Shown here: one piece after another, positions 1-6,364 of the stretch
How the letters are laid out: the number at the start of each line of letters is the position of its first letter
Position numbering within the stretch: the stretch's first letter is position 1
Assembly (NCBI GenBank): GCA_029262975.1
Contig: JAJCYJ010000049.1
Span: 1-15,392 of the forward strand
Source: Saprospiraceae bacterium
Lineage (GTDB): Bacteria > Bacteroidota > Bacteroidia > Chitinophagales > Saprospiraceae
DNA length: 15,392 nucleotides
Direction of reading: 5' to 3'
Notes under the pieces: model-generated
The model's database searches: none
What the model was told of the DNA's origin: nothing
Seen by the model: only the letters and a program-made list of their open reading frames with translations
Translations under genes and position numbers: made by a program

Positions 1-2070
1 AATGGTGATCTTATAGCAAACAGCTATAGCGGCACCTATTTTATTAGTCAACATGATAATAAGGTAACTAAGCTAATAAACAATTCATTCCCAAAAGGAG
101 TGTGGTTTGGTATGGGCATTTGGCAAGATTCTAACGGCACAATTTGGTCAGGTTCAAATGGAACCCATATTATATCTATTAATCCAAAGACCTTACAAAC
201 AGAGGTGATTTATTTTGCTCCTGAAGTTAACCTAAATATACCAAGAAGAACTAATATAATCTTCAGAGACAAGAAGACAAGAACGTTATGGGTAGGGACA
301 CAAAACGGCCTCTTTACATTTGATCAAGTCACTAAAACATTAAAACAATATCCTCATATACAAGGCTATGATATTATTTCGTCTAGTCAGATTTATCATA
401 TATATGAGAATACAGAAGGCTTATGGATACAAAGTTCAATAGGAATATTTAAACTTGATCCGAAAATTGGAATAACAGATTATTTTTCTCTTGCAAAAGA
501 AGAAGAGTTCGGTAAACAAATCCGGCACTTACACGAAGATCAAGATGGTACCTACTGGTTTTCTACGATAGGCAATGGCCTAATACATTGGAATTCAGTC
601 TCTAATCAAATTACGCAGTATACTACATCGGATGGATTATCAGATAACAATCTTCACGCAGTTTACGCAGACAACTCAAATAATTTTTGGATTCCCAGTG
701 ATCATGGAGTTAACAAATTTAACAAAACAACTAAAGAAAATAAAATCTACTACCAGACCGATGGCCTTTCGGAAAACGAATTTAATTGGTTGTCTCATTA
801 TCAAGATAAGAATGGCAATATATATCTCGGTGGAATCAACGGGTTAGTTGAATTTGACCCAAATGAATTTGGTACACAAATAGATACTATAGACTCAAAA
901 GTCAGAATTCTCGAATTTGAAGTGCTCAATAAGGCAAGCGGGCAGTTCACTTCAATGATGCACTTAATTCAAAATAATAATCCTATAGAATTTTCAACAG
1001 ATGATGCCTATTTCAATTTAAGATTCACACTGGATAATTTATTACATTCCGAGTATAACAGGTATACCTATATAATCGAAGGATTAGAAAGTGAATGGAA
1101 TTTTACTCGAGAAAGAAGTCTGCGATTTGGAAGACTTCCTTATGGCCAGTATAACTTAAAAATAAAAGGCCAAAATCCTACCGGAGCCTGGTCTAAGGAA
1201 GAAGCTGTCATCCCATTAATATTTGCAAAGCCTATTTACTTATCAACGGAATTTTTCATTTTCATCTTTCTACTATTCTGTTTATTCATTTACATATTCC
1301 TAAAACGAAGAACATATATACTAGAAAAAAGAAATATTGAATTATCAGAGCTGGTTGGCACAAGAACTAAGGAACTTGAAATATTAAATCGTTCTAAAGA
1401 TAAGCTGTTTGCGATATTGGCTCACGACCTAAGAGGTACTATCACTTCCTTTCGAAATCTGGGAGGCAAGGTGAAATATTTAATACAAAAAAGAGAATGG
1501 CAAGAGCTCAACAAGATGGGTGATCAAATCGAAAAAAAAGTGATCCATCTCGATAACTTACTTTCAAATTTGATGCCTTGGGTCCTCACACAAATCAAGA
1601 ACCCAACACTTAACAAATCAAATTTACATGTGGCCAAATTAATTGAGAAATCCCTATTAGAAATAGAAGAATATGTCAAAGAGAAAAAGATAAATTTAGT
1701 CAATGATATTTCTCCCAAAGCGGTTGTTTATGCAGACAAGGATGCACTCAAAATTATAGTTCGAAATTGTTTAGCAAATGCTGTAAAATTCACACGTGAG
1801 AATGGACTGATATCGTTATCTTCTAAATATGATAACGGGCACATTAAAATAATAATTTCTGATAATGGGATTGGGATAACTCCGGATAATTTAAAAAACA
1901 TATTTACAGAGTATCACAGCAAAATTGGAACAATAGGAGAAAAAGGATACGGGTTAGGACTGAAACTTTCAAAAGATCTCGCCATTTCAAATGGCGGAAA
2001 TCTCGAGATCAAGAGCACTATCGATGAGGGCACTATTGTTACGTTAACCATGATTAAAGGGGATGGATAA
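1..2070 (+). CDS. Propeller/Y_Y_Y sensor histidine kinase, 5' end missing
   Basis: This is a membrane sensor kinase. The frame is open from base 1, so the start lies outside the window; the in-frame GTG at 100 is not a real start. Residues are numbered from the first visible codon (689 visible). Residues 1-295 hold W-x-G-x-x-x-G-L-x-x-F type two-component propeller repeats. A Y_Y_Y domain follows at about 340-410, and one membrane segment at about 417-434. The transmitter has its H-box at 475 (AHDLRGTI), its N-box at 589-593 (RNCLANAVKF), and glycine boxes DNGIGI and GEKGYGLGLKLS. The propeller and Y_Y_Y domains should be periplasmic and the kinase cytoplasmic. There is no receiver or AraC domain, unlike Bacteroides hybrid two-component systems, so it needs a partner in trans. 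The LytTR regulator at 2611-3366 is the nearest candidate (inferred). Oddity: the proline usual five residues after the phospho-histidine is threonine. Confidence 0.93.
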   Translation, partial: NGDLIANSYSGTYFISQHDNKVTKLINNSFPKGVWFGMGIWQDSNGTIWSGSNGTHIISINPKTLQTEVIYFAPEVNLNIPRRTNIIFRDKKTRTLWVGTQNGLFTFDQVTKTLKQYPHIQGYDIISSSQIYHIYENTEGLWIQSSIGIFKLDPKIGITDYFSLAKEEEFGKQIRHLHEDQDGTYWFSTIGNGLIHWNSVSNQITQYTTSDGLSDNNLHAVYADNSNNFWIPSDHGVNKFNKTTKENKIYYQTDGLSENEFNWLSHYQDKNGNIYLGGINGLVEFDPNEFGTQIDTIDSKVRILEFEVLNKASGQFTSMMHLIQNNNPIEFSTDDAYFNLRFTLDNLLHSEYNRYTYIIEGLESEWNFTRERSLRFGRLPYGQYNLKIKGQNPTGAWSKEEAVIPLIFAKPIYLSTEFFIFIFLLFCLFIYIFLKRRTYILEKRNIELSELVGTRTKELEILNRSKDKLFAILAHDLRGTITSFRNLGGKVKYLIQKREWQELNKMGDQIEKKVIHLDNLLSNLMPWVLTQIKNPTLNKSNLHVAKLIEKSLLEIEEYVKEKKINLVNDISPKAVVYADKDALKIIVRNCLANAVKFTRENGLISLSSKYDNGHIKIIISDNGIGITPDNLKNIFTEYHSKIGTIGEKGYGLGLKLSKDLAISNGGNLEIKSTIDEGTIVTLTMIKGDG

Positions 2071-2435
2071 TTGAGAATTTTGACTGCTGATATGGTGAAG
2101 CCATCGTCAGTGGAGAATTTTGAATTTTGCCTTTAAGGAGTTTAAAGAGTTTAAAGAGTTTAAAGAGTTTAATTTAAATATGCTTAAGTTCCGATGTTCT
2201 TAAGTGACATGAATTTTGAAATATTGATAAACCATGTGCTCTATTTTTAATTGAGCAGAATTGGATAATTGAATGCTGATAAGGCGAAGTCATCGTCAGA
2301 ACATGGTGCTGACATCCGCAACTTGCGAATCGTTAGTAGAGAAATTTGAGTTTAATGGGTTCAAGAGGATTAATGAGTACAATTTAAATGTGCTTAAGTG
2401 CTTATATTCATAGGTGCCTATAATCAAGTTGAAAT
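2065..2435. repeat. Two diverged direct repeats of about 160-170 bp in the intergenic gap
   Basis: Copy 1 (about 2065-2222) and copy 2 (about 2263-2435) share landmarks in the same order. Both begin GGATAATTGA (2065-2074 and 2263-2272). Both then carry a 25-bp block starting GCTGATA and ending CATCGTCAG (2086-2110 and 2275-2299, 22 of 25 identical). Both have GAGTTTAA, then AATTTAAAT or AATTTAAATG, then TGCTTAAGT, and end near TTGAAAT. The 25-bp block folds as an imperfect hairpin: CTGATATGG pairs with CCATCGTCAG around the loop TGAAG, with one bulged base. In copy 1 the block is flanked by GAGAATTTTGA on both sides (2073-2083 and 2113-2123). Copy 1 begins at the stop codon of the upstream kinase. 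No gene is seen in this gap (2071-2610). The repeat is probably a decayed intergenic family of unknown function. Confidence 0.6.
2132..2172. repeat. 9-bp tandem repeat, TTTAAAGAG x about 4.5
   Basis: Units are at 2132-2140 (TTTAAGGAG, one mismatch), 2141-2149, 2150-2158 and 2159-2167 (all TTTAAAGAG), followed by a partial TTTAA. The array lies inside copy 1 of the larger direct repeat. The matching place in copy 2 has only one recognisable unit, so the array probably expanded by slippage in one copy. A 9-bp unit keeps reading frame, but no gene covers it. Confidence 0.85.
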
Positions 2436-2458
2436 CAAAAGTTTTATACTCCTTTTAT

Positions 2459-2503
2459 GTCCTCCTTCGTAAAGGAGGTGGCCGCAGGTCGGAGGATTAG
2501 CCT
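2459..2503. repeat. Intergenic hairpin element (CCTCCTT/AAGGAGG)
   Basis: CCTCCTT (2461-2467) and AAGGAGG (2472-2478) form a perfect 7-bp stem around CGTA. A GC-rich tail (GGTGGCCGCAGGTCGGAGG) follows. GC-rich islands of this form stand out from the AT-rich surroundings and resemble dispersed intergenic repeats of many Bacteroidota genomes; that link is from memory. There is no T-run on either side, so it is not a good terminator. It lies downstream of both flanking genes. Confidence 0.4.
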
Positions 2504-2610
2504 TATCTTTCTCTGATGCCAAAAATATAATGCAGATGGAAGTACTAAAAGCGGGGATGGTTTAATGGAAGATTGAAGATTGAAAGAACTGCGTGCTGGT
2601 GTAATTTGAT

Positions 2611-3366
2611 CTAATTGTTCGATTTCAATAATCCTCTTATAATCGTTTTAAATGATCTACCAATAGGAATGACGTAATCTAGTAAATGGAGTTGACTATT
2701 TTCAGAGTCATAGATATCTACGTAATGGAAATTAATTACAAAGTTTCTATGTACTTGTTTGAACATCTTTTCAGGCAATAATTGAAGACTCTTCTTCAAG
2801 GACCCCCTGATTATAAATTTAGCATTTTGGGTTTGAATTGTAACATAATTACCCTCAGCTTGAACAAAAATCATATCATCGAAACGAACTTTCAAATATT
2901 TATTTCCCTTCTTGATAAACAAAAAGTCACGGTTAAGATTGCCAACGAGATCTTCGCCTTTTTTTCCCAGTGCATAACTTTGAAAGTAAGAATCAATCGT
3001 ATATTTTAAAGCCACATAGTCTAAAGGCTTACTAAAATATGCCAATGGCGCCAAGCGAGTGATATCCTTATAAAGTTTTTCTTCTTTATACTGGGTCATA
3101 AGAATAAATGGAATATTCTTCGATTTCAGGACTTTTGAAACAGTAAGGTTCTCTGAATCACCATTCAGTCTGATATCGACCAAGGCAATATCAGGTTTAA
3201 TAGTTTCAATCATTTCTATGGCCGACTGTTCGGTGTGCGCTAGAATTACATTTTGTACGCCCATATTTTCCAGTTCCATCTCAACTCCTATGGCAAAAGA
3301 GATGTCATCTTCAATAAGTAGCATGGTTAAATCTTGCATTTTTATTTTCCAGACTGATATGGTCAT
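2611..3366 (-). CDS. LytTR-family response regulator
   Basis: This is a cytoplasmic two-component response regulator. Residues about 14-125 form a receiver domain with the acidic pair D20/D21, phospho-acceptor D64 (in ALVDIRL), T91 and K113 (in SKP). Residues about 145-251 form a LytTR DNA-binding domain with the typical VHRNFVIN and IPIGRSF segments. The 251-residue length is normal for the LytR/AlgR class. The start is uncertain. The longest frame begins at 3366, but the ATG at 3339 (MQDLTMLLIEDD) sits where the receiver domain normally begins and follows an A-rich stretch, so it may be the true start. The gene is transcribed away from the TPR-type kinase across a 217-bp gap and points toward the propeller kinase. 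It is the only regulator in the cluster and so the likely target of either kinase or both (inferred). Confidence 0.93.
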   Translation of the reverse strand: MTISVWKIKMQDLTMLLIEDDISFAIGVEMELENMGVQNVILAHTEQSAIEMIETIKPDIALVDIRLNGDSENLTVSKVLKSKNIPFILMTQYKEEKLYKDITRLAPLAYFSKPLDYVALKYTIDSYFQSYALGKKGEDLVGNLNRDFLFIKKGNKYLKVRFDDMIFVQAEGNYVTIQTQNAKFIIRGSLKKSLQLLPEKMFKQVHRNFVINFHYVDIYDSENSQLHLLDYVIPIGRSFKTIIRGLLKSNN

Positions 3367-3415
3367 TGTGACGTAATGATAATTGGTTTGATATCCAGTA
3401 AGTAGATAAAATGTG

Positions 3416-3423
3416 CAAAAATA
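3416..3423 (-). promoter_or_regulatory. Candidate Bacteroidota -7 box for the LytTR regulator
   Basis: On the - strand this reads TATTTTTG, matching the TAnnTTTG consensus of the main Bacteroidota sigma factor. It lies 50-84 bases upstream of the two possible regulator starts. No TTTG element was found at the expected -33 spacing, so this is a half match. Confidence 0.35.
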
Positions 3424-3523
3424 GTGTTAAGCAGTAACATACTGTTGGTAAAGCGCAAATCAACACAATAAATACAGATTCACTTCTGGCCTAATAAACA
3501 GATCATGTGATTTCTATTAATTC

Positions 3524-3531
3524 TATATTTG
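3524..3531 (+). promoter_or_regulatory. Candidate Bacteroidota -7 box for the TPR-type kinase
   Basis: TATATTTG matches TAnnTTTG exactly and lies 52 bases before the kinase ATG. Transcription would begin near 3538, leaving a leader of about 45 nt. No clear -33 TTTG is present. With the opposite-facing box at 3416-3423 it would form a divergent promoter pair about 100 bp apart. Confidence 0.4.
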
Positions 3532-3567
3532 GAACACAATAAATAATGCTAATTCCTTATCAATCGG

Positions 3568-3574
3568 TAAGGAG
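3568..3574 (+). promoter_or_regulatory. Shine-Dalgarno-like site, TAAGGAG
   Basis: TAAGGAG ends 9 bases before the ATG at 3584. Such sites are uncommon in Bacteroidota, where leaders are usually A-rich without a Shine-Dalgarno sequence. It supports 3584 as the kinase start, and it is the only clear one seen in this window. Confidence 0.45.
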
Positions 3575-3583
3575 CATTAATAG

Positions 3584-5428
3584 ATGCACAAAGACCACAT
3601 TATAATACCGCTCATTCTATTATTTATAATGTTAAGTATCGCACGTAGCAGCGCTTCTCATATTGTCAATACCTACACCAAAGACTCAATCAATATTAAT
3701 ACATCTAATGAAGTATGGGCACTTGACCAGGAAGAAGAACTATTGGATTTACTTCAAGCAAGTAGACACAATAGTAGTCACTATGATCAAGCAGAAGCAT
3801 TACTTCAATTATTCAGGTTTTTTATTTACCAACGAGAAAATTATGAACAGGCCATTTTATATGGTATTAATGGTATTTCATTCAGTCAATCTCATGGTCT
3901 TCATAAACAATATTTGTTATTTCTTGCACAAATGGTGCAATGCCAGATGATGTTAGCCAAGGATCTTACAAAGGCAGAAGAATATCTTACAACTTACCAA
4001 GAGGCTTTAGAATCAGATGACGACGAATTCTTTGTGCGTTTAGGGGATTATTATGTTCAAAGGATTATTGGACGAAAGCTGTTCAATAAAAATGAAGTTT
4101 CTGAAGAAGAAAAATTGTTCGGGTTTTTGAAGTCAAAAGAATGCCTCAAGTTCTTCAGTGCTCGAGACAGTCTTCAAAATCAATATTACAAATCTATTAG
4201 AAGAGATATAGCCTTATACTATAATCAAGAATATGGGTTGCACCAAACTTTAGAAATATTAGGAGAGGGGGACACAATGCATCTTTATTCTCTAGAACTA
4301 CAACATCATTTCTGGCAATCTGCGATTCGCAGTCATGTTCTTATCCAACATGATTTACCACATGAAGCTATCCAGATTCTCACACAAATTGATCCATCAG
4401 AAATTAAAAATTCTGGATCCAATGGAGGTATGTTTTATTATTCATTATTAGAACAAGCCTATGAAGCTCTGGGTGAATACGAGCTCGCTTATATGTCATT
4501 GAAAGAAAAATATATCAATGCGAATCATCTGAGCATGCGAACACAGGAAAACAGTATAATTTCAATAAGAGACGCAAACAAACTAGAACTTATAGAACAA
4601 AAAAATAAGCAACTAAAACAACGTAACATATTCGTATCATTTCTAATTGCTATCCTTGTAATATCAATGATTATTCTTTATATCTTTTATAGTAAAATAA
4701 AGGAACAGAGAAATAAAATTGAAGTACACAATATTGAACTATACGAGATTAACGAGGCCAAGAATCAACTATTCGCCATCTTGGCTCATGACTTGAATCA
4801 ACCAATTTCATCTTTTCAAAACATAAGTCAAAAAGTAAAACGACTGATAGATAAAAGAGAATGGGAAACACTTGACAAAATGGGCGATCAAATATCATCT
4901 AAAATTGAACATCTAGATATCCTCCTAAAAAACCTTTTACCATGGGCTAAGGTACAAAGTAATAATCCAGGTGTACATATAAGTAAAATTAACCTGAAAT
5001 CCTTTCTCGACAAATGTATTCTGGAAGCATCAGGAATATTAAATGAAAAGAAAATACACGTTAAAAATGACATAAAAGAAAATGTTATCGTAGCTGCAGA
5101 TCCAGATGCACTGCAAATAATTGTAAGAAACATTTGTTCTAATGCAATTAAATATTCTCCAGAAAATAGTAGAATTGATTTGCAGTCAAGCGGATATAAA
5201 GACATGATCAGAATAGTAATAAAAGATCAAGGGATAGGCATTAACGAGAGAAGGCTAAAGACAATTTTTCATGAACATAAAAGCACCGACGGTATTTTTG
5301 GTGAAAAGGGTTCTGGTCTCGGTCTTAAATTGTCAAAGGATCTGGCACTTAGAAATGGCGGAAATATAGAAATATTCAGTGACGATGGAAATGGCACTAC
5401 GGTATACCTGACTTTGCCCAAAGGCTAA
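3584..5428 (+). CDS. Sensor histidine kinase with helical TPR-like sensor
   Basis: This is a 614-residue membrane kinase. An N-terminal hydrophobic segment (about 6-20) looks like a signal peptide or membrane anchor. Residues about 45-320 are helical and TPR-like (for example YEQAILYGINGISFSQSHG and LLEQAYEALGEYELAYMSL). A short coiled coil leads to one membrane helix at about 349-369. The transmitter has phospho-histidine H402 in AHDLNQPI, an N-box at N516/N520 (RNICSNAIKYS), and glycine boxes DQGIGI (548-553) and GEKGSGLGLKLS (573-584). Catalytic residues all look intact. The C-terminal half closely resembles the propeller kinase at 1-2070, including KREWxxLxKMGDQI and LSKDLAxxNGGN. The sensor should be outside the inner membrane. 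There is no fused receiver, so the divergent LytTR regulator is the likely partner (inferred). A TAAGGAG site supports the start. Confidence 0.93.
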   Translation: MHKDHIIIPLILLFIMLSIARSSASHIVNTYTKDSININTSNEVWALDQEEELLDLLQASRHNSSHYDQAEALLQLFRFFIYQRENYEQAILYGINGISFSQSHGLHKQYLLFLAQMVQCQMMLAKDLTKAEEYLTTYQEALESDDDEFFVRLGDYYVQRIIGRKLFNKNEVSEEEKLFGFLKSKECLKFFSARDSLQNQYYKSIRRDIALYYNQEYGLHQTLEILGEGDTMHLYSLELQHHFWQSAIRSHVLIQHDLPHEAIQILTQIDPSEIKNSGSNGGMFYYSLLEQAYEALGEYELAYMSLKEKYINANHLSMRTQENSIISIRDANKLELIEQKNKQLKQRNIFVSFLIAILVISMIILYIFYSKIKEQRNKIEVHNIELYEINEAKNQLFAILAHDLNQPISSFQNISQKVKRLIDKREWETLDKMGDQISSKIEHLDILLKNLLPWAKVQSNNPGVHISKINLKSFLDKCILEASGILNEKKIHVKNDIKENVIVAADPDALQIIVRNICSNAIKYSPENSRIDLQSSGYKDMIRIVIKDQGIGINERRLKTIFHEHKSTDGIFGEKGSGLGLKLSKDLALRNGGNIEIFSDDGNGTTVYLTLPKG

Positions 5429-5530
5429 AATATTTTCATCATTCAATATGCTCAACACTCACATTTCATTAGTCTAATTAACCTGTTGAGCGGTTACATC
5501 ATATTACATAAATTAGAATTGTCATGCCCG

Positions 5531-5552
5531 CCTGCCTTTGGCAGGATTTTTA
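5531..5552 (+). terminator. Probable rho-independent terminator after the TPR-type kinase
   Basis: CCTGCC (5531-5536) pairs with GGCAGG (5540-5545) around TTT and is followed by ATTTTTA. It lies about 100 bases after the kinase stop. The same GC-rich core resembles an intergenic repeat common in Bacteroidota, so the terminator role is likely but not certain. Confidence 0.5.
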
Positions 5553-5593
5553 TGAAAAATAATGCCAATTCTAAACAAACTGCAATTTCGAAC

Positions 5594-5612
5594 CAGGGAT
5601 TGCTATCCCGGG
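5594..5612. repeat. REP-like palindrome
   Basis: GGGAT (5596-5600) pairs with ATCCC (5605-5609) around TGCT and is followed by GGGCTGATAG. Short G/C-capped palindromes of the form GGGATTGC-ATCCC resemble REP-like elements in related genomes (recalled, not searched). No transposase of the REP-associated type lies nearby. Confidence 0.3.
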
Positions 5613-5825
5613 CTGATAGAAAAACGCTCCTTCACAGCTATGGTCTTTTCTCATAAATACAAAATTCTCTGATTCTTAAAAACAATTGATGATTACGAGA
5701 CTATTTGAACACCGCTCAATCCGTTAATTAGTTTAGTAATTCTGATATATGTAGTATTATTCTTACGTAAAAGGGCATATGCCACTTCAATATTTCAAGA
5801 TAAACCATAGAATCCAAAATATTTC

Positions 5826-6083
5826 GTGCAGACCATCGATAAGGTCAAATGTTGTCAGCCTGCGATCTTAACCATCGATAAAATGACAGGGTTTTTAAGT
5901 ATTAACCAGGATTTTATAAAAACCATGAGCGATCTCAAGGATTTTAAAATGCACCATTCTCCTTTTTTATTTACTAAAGCATTAAGGATTATTAATAGCC
6001 ACAAGCAGAGCACTCAGATTTATATTTCCGAAGTGATATTAATAAGTGACATCTTTAAGTATCTAAACAATACTAACAACTGA
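5826..6083 (+). CDS. Doubtful 85-codon reading frame, no recognised family
   Basis: The frame opens at GTG (5826) directly after an in-frame TAG at 5808-5810 and runs to TGA at 6081-6083. The predicted peptide has no signal peptide, membrane segment or motif that I recognise. It contains TIDK twice, 13 residues apart, because the DNA ACCATCGATAA is repeated at 5832-5842 and 5871-5881. No Shine-Dalgarno sequence or -7 box was seen. It is the only open frame in the gap 5429-6364 and could be a small gene, the remnant of a larger one, or chance. Confidence 0.2.
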   Translation: MQTIDKVKCCQPAILTIDKMTGFLSINQDFIKTMSDLKDFKMHHSPFLFTKALRIINSHKQSTQIYISEVILISDIFKYLNNTNN

Positions 6084-6228
6084 AAGTACCAATTTTCAAA
6101 AGACGTTCATTTCATTTTATTTGGTGGCGTATCTAATTAATCCATTCTCTCAGGAAATATATTGAAGTTCAGAAATAATAAAATAATTTTCAAAATGATT
6201 CGAACGGAAGTGAAAGGATACATGATTT

Positions 6229-6266
6229 AAAAATAAAAGCCCATTCTACATTTCTGCAAAATGGGC
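6229..6266 (-). terminator. Rho-independent terminator of the 1497-residue gene
   Basis: On the - strand GCCCATT (6266-6260) and AATGGGC (6245-6239) form a perfect 7-bp stem with a 14-base loop, followed by TTTTATTTTT (6238-6229). It lies about 100 bases after the stop of the large - strand gene. The opposite side carries CTTTCTT, so weak action on + strand transcripts is possible. Confidence 0.8.
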
Positions 6267-6364
6267 CTTTCTTATCCTCAAGAACCTTTAATAATTAATC
6301 CTTAAGTTGGCACCAGAGGTGTCGGATTAGTTTGAATACTCCGGTGCAATCCTGAACCATATTT

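Larger units (their letters stand above)
5474..5731. repeat. 258-bp segment bounded by 21-bp inverted repeats, MITE-like
   Basis: The right end (5711-5731) reads ACCGCTCAA-TCC-GTTAATTAG. The reverse complement of the left end (5474-5494) reads ACCGCTCAA-CAG-GTTAATTAG, giving 18 of 21 identical. The bases just outside, ATTAGT on the left and TTTAGT on the right, could be an imperfect 6-bp target duplication. The segment carries no gene but holds a terminator-like hairpin and a REP-like palindrome. This structure fits a small non-autonomous element, though a single copy cannot prove mobility. Confidence 0.4.

Noticed and set aside
100..102. GTG as start of the first kinase
   Set aside because: The frame is open back to base 1 and the upstream codons continue the propeller region, so the gene starts outside the window.
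2461..2478. CCTCCTT/AAGGAGG hairpin as terminator for either kinase or regulator
   Set aside because: There is no T-run on either strand after the stem; it is kept as a repeat instead.
2071..2610. CRISPR-like array in the repeat-rich gap
   Set aside because: The repeats are diverged, the 9-bp units have no spacers, and no cas gene is present.
2782..3009. 75-codon + strand frame inside the LytTR gene
   Set aside because: It is a shadow of a well-supported regulator on the other strand.
4888..5205. 105-codon - strand frame inside the second kinase
   Set aside because: It is antisense to the conserved transmitter domain, and its product matches no family.
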